From: Paramecium octaurelia
Lineage: Eukaryota > Ciliophora > Oligohymenophorea > Peniculida > Parameciidae
Assembly: GCA_905182995.1 (NCBI GenBank)
Contig: CAJJDP010000004.1
Location: 480,417-544,416, forward strand
Direction: 5' to 3'
Length of the DNA stretch: 64,000 nt
Part shown: piece after piece, positions 39,422-49,848 of the stretch
Layout: every line of letters begins with the position of its first letter
Numbering within the stretch: position 1 is the stretch's first letter
The notes under the pieces: model-generated
Told to the model about the DNA's origin: nothing
The model's database searches: none
The model's input: only the letters and a program-made list of their open reading frames with translations
Translations under genes and position numbers: made by a program

Positions 39422-39851
39422 ATGTTAGATCTATTGAAATACCTTTTAGATGACAACAGAAACAAAATTGCAGATTTAATTTATCTTCAAAAAAGATTAC
39501 TTTTGAATTCTAATTCTTAAAATATAAGCATGTATCTGAACATGATCAATTAACTAAAACTCTACTATAAATTCAGATATCATCATTAAAAAGTGGACTA
39601 TCCTTTTCTATAAGATTTTCTTAAAAAAAAGAATAAGGATTTTTATGATGTAATCAAAGTGAGTTTCATTCAATTTTTCAAGTAAAAAGAGTATAGAATA
39701 AAGCAAGGATGATGAGTTGGAATGTGGATAAGACATATAACTAGAAAAAGAATTTGCAATGTATTAATTGAATGATAATACATATTCTTCATATTTATAT
39801 AAATAAATTTATTAGAAAATTAAAAGACTAAAATGGAAGAAAAACAATTGA
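39422..39851 (+). CDS. Small helical protein, unrecognised
   Basis: 132 aa after removing a 31-nt intron (39659-39689) with GTG donor and AAG acceptor. Reads MLDLLKYLLDDNRNKIADLI, VDYPFLQDFLKKKNKDFYD, then SKDDELECGQDIQLEKEFAM. Its 3' end overlaps the annotated start of the aquaporin by 19 bp on the same strand. Either this ends earlier, or the aquaporin begins at an internal Met. No family recognised. Confidence 0.4.
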
Positions 39852-40630
39852 CATTTTCTTAAAGACACGCTTAGAAGTTTAATGGGGCATTAATTGAGAT
39901 GATATCGATGGCTTTATTTGCCTATGGGTAAGAAAATGTTAGAATTTAGGATTGTGTGCTCAGAAGGAAATGGGGGTAAGATAGCGTTAGCATTTTTTGG
40001 GTCTTTAGCTTTATGTGCACCAATTAGTGGTGGACATATAAATCCAGCAGTAATTTAGATGTAATAAATAGGTGACATTAGCAATGTGGTTAACTAGATA
40101 AATATCAACTGGTACTTGTCTATTATATTGGATTGCTTAACTGATTGGTGCATTTGGTGGTGGATTCTTTTGTTATATGGTTTTGGGATAAATCAATAGT
40201 CCTATGGTGACTGATTTGAACTTTCATTGGATAATTGCTGATTTATGTGGTGAAGCTCTTGGATCCTTCTCTTTCATTCTAATGATATTAATTTAATGTA
40301 AAATCTGTATATAATCGAAAGGCAATCCTAAAACAACTTTCTCTGATAAACCAATTGCTAGTATTACTCTTATTACTCTGTCATTGCATTTGTCAAGATG
40401 TTTCACTTCCCATTCTGGAGGTATTAAAAAGGCTTAATTTTATAGGTTGTTTGAACCCTGGAATGGCAGTGGCCTTGGAATTATTTTAGGTGTTAAAGAC
40501 TAATGAATTAGAAAGATTAGATTCAATGTGGGTATTCATAGCCGGACCTTTTGCTGGAGCCATAATTGCTGTTATATTCTTTAAATTAATTTATTCACCA
40601 GCATTTAATAGATATTATAAGAATGCATGA
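39833..40630 (+). CDS. Aquaporin-family channel with altered second NPA box
   Basis: Major intrinsic protein, membrane channel for water or small solutes. 242 aa after removing introns 39928-39949, 40050-40071 and 40421-40445. Six membrane segments are visible. The first half has SGGHINPAVTLAMW with a normal NPA. The second half reads HSGGCLNPGMAVALELF: NPG instead of NPA, and Met where the selectivity-filter Arg normally follows. IAGPFAGAIIAVIFFKLI is the usual sixth helix. The splice at 40050-40071 lies within NPA|VT. Permeability cannot be inferred. In freshwater ciliates such channels can serve the contractile vacuole; that is only context. Confidence 0.85.
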
Positions 40631-40659
40631 TATATATAAACAATTTTAATAATTTTATT

Positions 40660-41330
40660 TTAATATCAACACCATTATTAGATATATTTCTGAACAAATA
40701 TTACATTGATATCTGCACATTTAAAGACCTAGCAACTTTATATTAAGGATCTAAACTTAATTATCTATAAGCTGAATGCATTCAATAAGCAATCCACTCT
40801 TTTCTTGACCCAAAACTAAAGCAGTTTTCTTGTCAATCTTGAAATTCATTTCCTTTAGAAATTTTAACTATTGCAAATTATTGTGTTGTTATCTATCAAC
40901 ATATTAAAACCAAGGAGGATTAGAATTCTCACTTATAATGCCTTAAATCTAAAGTTCAGCAATAGGTTAATAGATTGAGTACATGTATTCTTAAGTAATT
41001 CAAAAATTTTCAATTCATTCAATCATCATAATTTATTTTTGGATATCAATTCACTCTTAAGGTCGTTCGTTAATGCTTAATTTACCGTTTTTAAACTTCT
41101 TCTTTTTAATATTTATGTACTCAATTGACTTCATTTGTTCTACATATTCTTATAATTATCATAATTCTTTCACAAACAATCTCAAATTAACATTTTTATT
41201 CATAAATAGTTCGATTAATAGCTATTTTCCTCTAAATTCTTCCAACTTTAATAGTTAATTCTGTTATAAGAAATTTTCCCAGGTAGGTTTTGTATATCTA
41301 TATTCCAATATTTTTTTAATTAAAAATTAG
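40660..41330 (-). pseudogene. SpoU/TrmH-type RNA 2'-O-methyltransferase remnant, frameshifted
   Basis: One frame reads KKTALVLGQEKSGLLIECIQ followed by LIDNQVQIL. This matches SpoU motif 2, as in TARBP1/Trm3 (LLLGNEREGI, then the IP strand). The expected motif 3 continues only in a different frame: PQYKVARSLNVQISMQYLF (family: GxxRSLNVxxS). One missing base near 40755-40765 accounts for the break, and no GT-AG intron repairs it. Upstream, YSIYQPIAELQIQG and NLQQLKFLKEMNFKID are open, but the N-terminus is scattered over frames. No start codon is assigned. A sequencing error could give the same frameshift. Confidence 0.5.
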
Positions 41331-41385
41331 TAAATAAATAAATGGATGAAACAACTATTTATAATTTGATTACATGTAATAGAAA

Positions 41386-43283
41386 TCATAATTAGAAATG
41401 CTCTTGTACTTTGGAAATATCCTCAGTTGAACGGTCCTCTTCTGGTTAGATGAGTTCCTTAATAGCATCATTATGAACAGCTAATACAGCTCTGCCCGAT
41501 TCGTCTGTATTCTTTTTGAAAGCTTCATCCCATTCCAAAGCCTAAGAGATTATTAACAATAGATTACTTTTTCGGTTGAACAAGCTATTGATCTGGCGTA
41601 TGGAACAGTCAAAACAGAACTTTCACTTGGGAAGTAGGAAGAATATATTTGTCTGAACCAATATTATTCCTTATCTCTGGGAGTGGATACTGGGTACTTG
41701 GTGGATGCTTAAGAAAACTCTTAATCAGTGATTAATTGATTGGCTCTCTTAATGATACCATCTCTCCAACTATAACCAACTCCATCACTAAACTGTTCCT
41801 TTTATCTCCATAAAATTTCTTATGGCACAAAAGGATGCTCTAAATCCTCAAATGCTTTTCTAAGAATGTATTTTTCCATTTGAGGTTCAAAGGCATTAAT
41901 CATCTTGTATTTAGGATCAATCTGCATAACATACTCGACCCATTATTTGTTCATAAATGGAGGTCTAGTTTCAATACCCCAAGCCAAACAAGCTTTATTG
42001 GCTCTGAGGAGATCATATTTATGTAAGTCATGTAGTTTTCTGATTAATTCTTAATGAAATTCTACTCTGTTAGGTGCTTTGTGGAAATATAAATATCCGC
42101 CAAATAATTCATCACTTCCTTCACCTGTTAAACATATCTTGATTCCCAAAGCTTTGATTCTTCTACACATCATATACATGGGTGTTGATGCTCTAATGGT
42201 GGTGTTATTGAATGTCTCTGTATGATATATGACTTCAGGAATATAATCTAATCCTTCATCCACTGTATAGGTGAATGAGTGGTGTTCAAAGCCATGAAAT
42301 TCTGCCACCTTCTTAGCATAATGTAAATCTGGAGACCCTTCCAATCCGATACAAAACGAATGAACTTTTCTCATTCCTCTCTTGCTCAAATCTATTTCCC
42401 CTTTCTTTATTAATTTCGCGACAATTCCAGCCACTATTGACGAATCAACACTATTAGAATAATGATAAATTATAATACCCTCCTGATATAAACAATCCAA
42501 ATGGAGCATCTCCTTGAACTTCTCTTCTGACAACCTCCACGAATTTGTCTCTCAATTCTCCAAAATTGATTTCCCCTGTTGGAATGTAATCAAAGTTATG
42601 CCAAGTTGGATTGTACCATCTCTTGATCTCATATGTCTCATCAATATAATGGCCTAAAATACTATTATATTTTATAACCTGGAGGGAACTATTTAACATC
42701 AATAACTTAGTCATGTATTCCTTTCAACTCTGATGACAAGAATAGTGATCCATCCTTATCGTAACCATAATATAAAGGAATTATTCCGATATGATCTCTT
42801 CCTGCTTGAAATGATTTCTTGCTCAAATCTATTAGAACTGTGGCAAACATACCATTAAGGTGGTTCCAAAAGTTGCCTGCCCCATACTATTACTTATTTT
42901 CAATTCATACTTCTTTATATAACATTCCCACTATCTCTGTATCAGAATTACTGCTAAAACGATATTTCTTCTCTAATTCTGGTCTTAAATCCCAGTAATC
43001 ATATAGCTCACCGTTTTACATAAAGATTATGTTTTCATCATCCAGTAATTAAAAGGGTTACCTGCCTTTGTCACTCAAATCAACTAATCCCAATCTTTCG
43101 TGAGAAATTACATGATACACACCTGGGCTTACCTCCTGAACTTTATGAGAATATAAATACAAGAACAATAATCTTAGATCTATCTGGACCTCTATGTCTT
43201 ATTCTTCTTGACAGTTCATATGCTTTTGCCCTTACTTCTACCTCTGTTCCTCTTATATTTAAAATGGCCAATATTCCACACAT
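41386..43283 (-). CDS. ASNS: Asparagine synthetase (glutamine-hydrolysing)
   Basis: Makes asparagine from aspartate, ATP and glutamine. 589 aa after removing introns 43136-43160 (CAG acceptor), 42887-42910, 42654-42678 (GTT donor), 42451-42478 and 41542-41567. The N-terminus MCGILAIL exposes the catalytic Cys2 of the class II glutaminase; RHRGPD, ISHERLGLVDLSD, QNGELYDYWDLR and SSNSDTEI follow. The synthetase half has the PP-loop SGGVDSSIVAGIVAKL, CLTGEGSDELFGGYLYF and RPPFMNKQWVEYVMQ. All introns restore conserved sequence (one splits SGG|VDSS). Length is close to human ASNS (561 aa), with a ~30-residue acidic C-terminal extra. Confidence 0.95.
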
Positions 43284-44940
43284 TGATCAATTAAAGATTA
43301 TATGCTTTCTGAACCTTGGAAATCCCTTTAACATTGCAGATAATCCGTAGTTTAATATGCCATCATTAAATTATTGACGAAGAAACCACAATACCTTACG
43401 AATTATATAAAAACGATTCAACATAATTTATAATAATTTGCATTATTTAATATTATAAATTATTTTAATTAAAATTCAAATTAATAACGCATCATGAAAG
43501 TTGTAAGGTATTAATCAATAATTATTTACTCAACTTATTAGTATATTCTTTAATCCCAATTTCCGCTCTATAATTCCTATTTCTAATTAGCTCTCAGTCA
43601 ATTATGGACTCCATAAGTTAATAACTTTTCATAGTTTCTATAATTTTCATTATTGAACTTTATTTGTTGGCAATGTCCCCGAGGCATTTATAGCTTCTAA
43701 TTAAAATGCTTTCTATATTTGGGAGTGATTAAGGACACGGAAGATAATAAATTGAGATTTTATAAGCTTATCGTATATTTTAATATTACGTATTAATATT
43801 CAATTATAAACTTACACGTAATTTATACCTCATATTCACTTGGAAAAAGAAATCTCTATACCAGTTCTCGAGAGAGCAAAGAAGAAAATTAAAGAAACAA
43901 TCGTAATATATCCTTTAGATTTTATAAATAATTTAAAGTGTTTTTAATATATATTAATTACATGATGAGTAATTAATCAATTTTAATATCTAACTAAAGT
44001 TACTTTTTATATATCCTACATAGCTTTGCACTTGTAACTTAATAATTCCAATAAGAAAGAGTTTTGAAATGACTTACCTAATGCAAGCATTGTTTGGTTG
44101 ATATGACTATATTACAAATATTTATTTCTATTTACAATATGGTTTGCCTATAAAAAATGAATAAACACTTAAAAATTGACTCATTCAAACAGATGTATTA
44201 TTATGTGATTTAATATTTGCTTCAAATATAAAATCCTTAATGATTTCTATGTAAAAAAACAATGGTTTTAAATCCCTTTCTGTCTCTAATTTAGACTCTA
44301 TTACGATGAAAATCTCTATTTGAAAGAGTGAGAGTAATTTTTTAAATTTGGTTTATTAAATCTATAATTGAAATTTAATAAATATTTTTAGGAAAGACAA
44401 ACTATCTTAATAAGTTCGTTTGAAAACTTTTAAGCTCATTGTGTTAATGAATATTAGTGTTTTAATGTAGAATTACTTACAATTTTATGTTCCATGGTTT
44501 TGAAACTAAGAATATTTTCATTCATACTTTTTTATATTCATCAAAAGAACTAAAGCATTAATTTTTGTTTATCCATATTATCTTTTTGAATTGAAATCCT
44601 AAATTTTGTATTTTTTAAAAGTACATAAATTCATTTATCTATTATCCTTATAAAATTGCTTTAATTTTAGGAATACCTTCTATATTATCTTCACATACTT
44701 TTTAAAATTATTTATTTATACTTTGCTGGCTCTATTCAATATTAATCTTGTTAGTTATTGGTGTTAAATTGATTGAGTTTTAGTTCTATATTTATGAAAT
44801 GTTATTATTTTTAGTTAAATTAAAAATCTTAATATGATATTGTTAATAGAATATCTGATTTTTAATTTATGAAAGTGGGTTAATAACAAAGTTTTAGAAA
44901 TATTATTTACTGTAGATTGAAGGTCTTAATAATATAATAT
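43284..44940. other. Long gene-free stretch
   Basis: 1.65 kb with no gene or RNA that I can support. A 10-bp inverted repeat (AATACCTTAC / GTAAGGTATT, 43390-43512) is the only structure noticed. Confidence 0.45.
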
Positions 44941-45420
44941 TTTACAATTAACTTAGAATATTATGAGATTAACTTGAAAATCCAGAAAATACAAAATTCA
45001 TTTATTTTGAAGTAAATTCAATTCGCCTTTTTGCAAAATTTAAGGTTTAGAGTTATAATTTTAGATGAAGGCTTAGAATAATCTTTTTTTCTCAAATAAG
45101 CATTAAAATTAAACAAAAACATCTTTATAGTATTAATTCCCAGCTTATACTTAGTTCTCTAAAAATTAAAATCCTCTACAGTTTATGTCAATGAAGTTGC
45201 AAATTAAAATGGACATATCATTCTCAGCTATAATTACGAGGCTATTAAAAAGATAATTTCTAGAAAAAGATGTTAAATAAATCCATCAGATGTTCCAATT
45301 TTCATCTAGTATTTGAAAACAGCATTGAAATTAATATAAAAGAATAAATGCTTAATTTTATTATCTGGATATTTATTATAAGTTAATCAACTTTAATTTT
45401 TTCGTTGGATATCATTTTGA
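44940..45420 (+). pseudogene. Open coding-like fragment, unrecognised
   Basis: A frame open for roughly 160 codons to a TGA at 45418-45420, without a clear start Met. It reads LRFRVIILDEGLEQSFFL, VYVNEVANQNGHIILSY, NYEAIKKIISRKRCQ and SDVPIFIQYLKTALKLIQ, which is protein-like and unlike random AT run-on. No family identified. It is likely the 3' part of a decayed gene; 5' exons were not found. Confidence 0.3.
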
Positions 45421-45868
45421 TATTAATGTATTATAGTAGGCTTATTAGGCTTTGAATTAAAAAGTTTTTCATTTTGCATAAGAGTAAATCCATTTAATAA
45501 ATACCCTATTCTTACAAAGAAAGAAAGTTGAGTATATAATAATTAAATTAAATCTCTGCAATAGCTTTCAAAATGATAAAGTTTCAGTACATATTAGCTT
45601 CTGATCATTTTAATTGTATATTTAGAATCATTTATTCCATATATTTGTAGTTGTTTGATTAATGATATTGAATCCATTATCAATTCTCTATGAGGAATTT
45701 AGCAAAAACTAAATTTATATATTTTTACACTGCTACAGCATTATATATATGATGGAAGAAATCAAAAAGCTTAAAGATATTAGAATATAAATATATTTAA
45801 CTAAAAGAAAATATTGATTAACATTAATATATTTAATTTTCAATTTAAATAATTTACATTTATAAAAT

Positions 45869-45877
45869 AAAAAAAAA
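45869..45877 (-). terminator. Pol III T-run terminator, copy 1
   Basis: Nine A on the plus strand, so nine T on the transcribed minus strand, three bases past the tRNA 3' end. This is a standard RNA polymerase III stop. Confidence 0.8.
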
Positions 45878-45880
45878 GAA

Positions 45881-45951
45881 GGGAGCATCAGGGTTCGCAC
45901 CTGAGACCTACAGATCTGCAGTCTGCTGCTCTGCTACTGAGCTATACTCCC
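45881..45951 (-). tRNA. trnC: tRNA-Cys (GCA), copy 1
   Basis: 71 nt folding as a full cloverleaf: acceptor GGGAGTA/TGCTCCC (7 bp, one G-U), D stem GCTC/GAGC, anticodon stem GCAGA/TCTGT, loop CTGCAGA with anticodon GCA, T stem TCAGG/CCTGA. No intron; CCA not encoded. Odd points: the D loop is AGTAGCA (A at 18) and the T loop is TGCGAAC (G at 55 instead of the universal U). Box A and box B are therefore slightly off consensus. Identical to copy 2. Confidence 0.9.
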
Positions 45952-46022
45952 TAATTGATGTTTTCGTTCTCGCTTGATTAATATAGAATCGTTGACAATT
46001 GTTATTTGTATATATCATCACC

Positions 46023-46752
46023 TTATTTCTTACTCTCTACAATTAATCAACTTTGCTTTTAAGCATCTTTTCATTTTTAAAAATTTTCCAACCTATAATT
46101 TTATTATTTTCTCTGTTAATAAACCATGTTATAGCTTAAGGTAGTTGTACATCTTAGCCTACATTGTCAGAATTCAATCATCATCAATATCATTATCTTT
46201 TATAATATTTAAACAATCAAATACAATACTATCATATAATAGTCTTAATATATGAATTTTAACCTATTAAATAACCTACTAATCTCTCTTATTGGTTAGT
46301 ATTAAATTGAAATTGGTTTATAAATAATTGCTAATTCTACTAAGTGGATTTATATTACTATTTCTTAATTTTAATTGATTGTGTTTAAACCACATTTAAC
46401 ATCATTTTTTTAATTAGGCTATTAAATATCATATTTTGATAATGTTTTATTCTAATTATGACATTCAACAACATAGATTTTATTTTAATTTATGCAATTT
46501 TTGTTTTAAAATGGAGAAACTATTCAAATTAAACATTTACTTTAACAAAAATCTTCCAACATAATTATAATATATAAGCTGTACTGCTATTTGTAGCTTT
46601 TTAATTTAGATTCAATCTTCTGATTATTAGTCATTCAAAAATTTATTATTTGAATAATCCAATTTTATTGGAAGTTTAAGCAACTATGTATTACTGAAAG
46701 AAATGATGGAGCTTTAATAAATTATTGGAATTAGGTTATGTTAAAATAATGA
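46023..46752. other. Spacer between the tRNA duplicates
   Basis: 730 bp of AT-rich DNA with no supported gene. Confidence 0.45.
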
Positions 46753-46817
46753 AGAAAAATATTGATTAACATTAATATATTTAATTTTCAATTTAAATAA
46801 ATTTATATTTATAAAAT

Positions 46818-46825
46818 AAAAAAAA
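46818..46825 (-). terminator. Pol III T-run terminator, copy 2
   Basis: Eight A on the plus strand, so eight T on the minus strand, just past the tRNA 3' end. Confidence 0.8.
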
Positions 46826-46828
46826 GAA

Positions 46829-46899
46829 GGGAGCATCAGGGTTCGCACCTGAGACCTACAGATCTGCAGTCTGCTGCTCTGCTACTGAGCTATACTCCC
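46829..46899 (-). tRNA. trnC: tRNA-Cys (GCA), copy 2
   Basis: Same 71-nt sequence as the gene at 45881-45951, with the same A18/G55 peculiarity. Two identical copies with conserved flanks suggest a recent duplication, and the T-runs are kept. Confidence 0.9.
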
Positions 46900-46965
46900 T
46901 AATTGATTGTTTTGTTCTCGCTTGATTAATATAGATCAGGTGACAATTGTTATTAGTATATATCA

Positions 46966-47542
46966 TCACCTTTTTTTCTCCTTATTATTATATGCTGCAA
47001 TTTAATTATTTAAATAGGAAATCTTTCCAAAGGGAATCTTGCTATCTTGCAGTTTAAATTTTATAGAGACCTTTGAATATCTAGTGTTCTACTTTTCCTC
47101 ATTAAAGTTCCTTAATGAATTTATTCTTCTATGCATATGATAAAATGGATGTTTTCCTATATTTGTTCTAAAAATGCTGTATCCAAAAAGCTTTTTGTAG
47201 CTTTTTATTAATTGTGCAGCATTATTTTACACAGTGGCTTTATAAGAATTATTAAATCTAAATTAAAATAAGTCAAATAAATCCTCATAATTGCATTCTT
47301 CTTACCAAATATTAATTGAATCCTTTGATTAATCACTATCTGATTGATTTTAATCCTTATCATTTTATATGGTAGAAACAATATTTTGTTCTTTGTTTGC
47401 CTTTTATAAATTTTCATCAATGAAAGAGATTGATCTTTTTTAAAGTTTTACTTCAAACTAATTATAATAACTCTTTAATTTTGATGCTAAAATGATACAA
47501 ATGTAATACGAGTTGTGTTCTACCTTTAGGTTCCTTTACCAT
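46966..47542 (-). CDS. Unrecognised basic protein
   Basis: 179 aa after removing one 37-nt intron (47487-47523), long for this genome. Reads MVKEPKASKLKSYYNQFEV, SISFIDENLQKANKEQN, YKKLFGYSIFRTNIGKHP, FYHMHRRINSLRNFNEEK, then FKLQDSKIPFGKISYLN. Basic with a well-folded-looking middle. No family known to me. Its stop codon lies inside the duplicated tRNA block. Confidence 0.6.
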
Positions 47543-47741
47543 TGTTATATTTGTTTTCTTATAGAATATTTTAAGAAGAAGGAATCTTATATTATTTAGC
47601 TATTACATTTACTTTATTACCTTATGATTTCATAATTGATAAAATAAATTGTGTGTTTATCTACTTCGAAATATGAATAAAATTTTATACGCAATAATAT
47701 TGTAACAGCTATAATTATATTTTAAAATAAAATAAATAAAG

Positions 47742-48176
47742 TCAAAAATATTATAATTGCTCGAGTTCTTCTGATACTCTGCTGTAATTAAAAATTTTTT
47801 TTTTTGAATCAAATGATTCTCTGAATTTTTTCGAAGTCTTACTAAAACTTAGAGTTTCTGAATTCTAAAAGGATTACTTTTTTGCAAATTAGAGAGATCT
47901 AGATCTTAAGGGTGTTTAAAATTGAAAGGATTTTGACAAATTTTTAAGATTAGTTTTCTTTAATTGGTAAATTGGAAATAGGTTCTTATCAATAGTTTAT
48001 TTATTTTTAGGACTTTCTTGTGGAAACTCTTCAACAAATAATGAATTTTCTTCCTAATTCATTTTTTATTTTATTATCACTTTAGGTTTTCTTAAAATAT
48101 AAAACTTTTGTGATGTCAATCTTCCATATCTTGAGAAGAATCCTTCAGAGTTAGCTTTTGTATCAAAAATATTCAT
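47742..48176 (-). CDS. Basic Ser/Phe/Lys-rich protein, unrecognised
   Basis: 144 aa, no intron. MNIFDTKANSEGFFSRYGR, then VIIKQKMNQEENSLFVEEF, SKSFQFQTPLRSRSLQF and TSKKFRESFDSKKKIF. Probably disordered and phosphorylated. No family recognised. Clean ATG-to-TGA reading. Confidence 0.6.
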
Positions 48177-48575
48177 GATTTGTGGAAGTCAAAAAGTAAA
48201 AAAAAACTTATAATTATTATTATAATAATTATTTCTCTTTATAAGGCAATTAATAGAATTATACTCAATCAATTCATAGATTACTTCTATGGTTCAGCAA
48301 AATGAGGTTTAATTATAAAGTATTTATTAGAAATTTGGAATAAAATTGATGAAATGGATGAGTTTTTCATATATGATATTAAAATATTTTTAGAAGAAGA
48401 GATTAAATATTATTTTAATATAATTGCTATTCTTTTTTGAATTTACAATTAAGATTATTTTATTAATTTAAATTTTACTGCAGAAAATTGTGTTAAATCT
48501 CCAGAAAAGATTTATCAATAAATATAAGGCGAAAAGAATAAAAAATAATGTTTATTTAAATGATAGCAATCCTAA
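48177..48575. other. Intergenic
   Basis: About 400 bp; no ORF, RNA or notable repeat. Confidence 0.5.
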
Positions 48576-49780
48576 TCATTTCTTTCCATAAGAAGTTTAG
48601 TTGGCCATTTCTAAAACTTGTTATTTGAAAATATGAATAACTTCATCAATGATAGCATTTTCCTCTAAATTTATATTAATTAATGATACCGTTTCTTCTA
48701 TTTAATTCAGTCTCATATAAATCTCTAAGTTCTTATAATGATGCTGTGGCTGCATTGATTGCATTTTAAGAATCTTTTAAGACGCTATTTGCTTTTGCTT
48801 AAACAGCTAAGGCAGCTTATTCTTACTATATTATAATATTTGATTGATTACCACTACTAACTTGTCTTATAATTATGTTTTTCTTTAGATTTCATCATTT
48901 AAATGAGCAACCTCAGACTCTGTATCAGCCAACCAATCTGCTAATTAATAGTAAGCGGCAATTTCGTTAGCTTCCAAATTAGCTAAAGATGATTTCAATT
49001 AATCTTCAAGATCAGATAAAGCATTGTATACTAATTAACCAACATTAAGTCCTGGCTATCTGTCAGATGATGATGAGGATCCTTCTTCTTATCCCAAAGC
49101 ATGTAATTCAGCATTTCCTGAAGCCTGTTCAGCAGCTAATTATGCAAACTTTGTCATAGCATCTTAGTTGAAAAGTTGACTGTATTATTTCAATTTGTCT
49201 GAGACATTTTGAACATTCACTTCTACTAAAGATGATGGTTATCCAGTTAAATATCCACTCAAGTCATTCTTTAAGACTCTAATGACTCCTAAGGCATCAT
49301 TATGTTATTTAATAGCTCTAACAAATAAACCATTTGAAAAGCATCTCAATTCTTATAATTCAACTGATCTTCTATCAATATCAGCCAATCTTTATGTAGC
49401 CCAAGCGATGTAATCTGTTGCTTCCTACACAATAATTCATCTTATATTTACTCTGTATTCAACTCCGATTTATTCTCTTCTTGCTTTTGCACTAGCCCAT
49501 GCTTTCTAATTTAACTCGTTGACTTTTGAAAGAGCAGCAATTCTAGCTTATCCAATTTCTTCATCTGAAATATTTTTTTCATCAGCAACACCTTAAGCTT
49601 CAATATTGCTTGTTTTCAAATCATTCAATAAATCATATACTGCCTAGACTGCATCATTTGATTCTGATCCTGTCTATTATTGTTTTTCACATTCATTACC
49701 TGTAATAATAGAGAGAAATCTATTTCAAAGGCTTATGTACAAACCAAGGCCAATAGCCCAACAATAATGAATTTATTCAT
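48576..49780 (-). CDS. Trichocyst matrix protein (TMP)
   Basis: 361 aa after removing introns 49700-49740 (41 nt, CAG acceptor), 49425-49451, 48826-48851 and 48665-48689. A signal peptide (MNKFIIVGLLALVC) is followed by a secreted protein made almost wholly of amphipathic helices: AVYDLLNDLKTSNIEAQG, ARIAALSKVNELNQKAW, LADIDRRSVELQELR, ALSDLEDQLKSSLANLE, SLQELRDLYETELNRR. A Ser/Gly linker (GQEEGSSSSSDRQPG) separates two halves, where TMP precursors are typically cut. These proteins crystallise in trichocysts, the extrusive organelles of Paramecium. Family call rests on signal peptide, helical composition and two-part plan. Confidence 0.7.
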
Positions 49781-49848
49781 TTATTAATATTAATAACTAT
49801 GTATAATATAAAAACGGGTAATACTAATAAGTTAATTATTTTTAATAT

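Larger units (their letters stand above)
45806..46022. repeat. Tandem-duplicated tRNA block, copy 1
   Basis: About 217 bp containing a tRNA gene with ~75 bp flanks on each side. It is nearly identical to 46753-46970. The flank starting AATATTGATTAACATTAATA and the other flank GTTCTCGCTTGATTAATATA are shared, with a few substitutions and 1-bp indels. Confidence 0.9.
46753..46970. repeat. Tandem-duplicated tRNA block, copy 2
   Basis: Second copy of the block at 45806-46022. Its right edge includes the stop codon (46966-46968) of the neighbouring minus-strand gene. Confidence 0.9.

Noticed and set aside
45881..45951. tRNA gene on the plus strand
   Set aside because: The plus orientation has a TTCG string in the wrong arm and no D arm; the minus strand gives a full cloverleaf.
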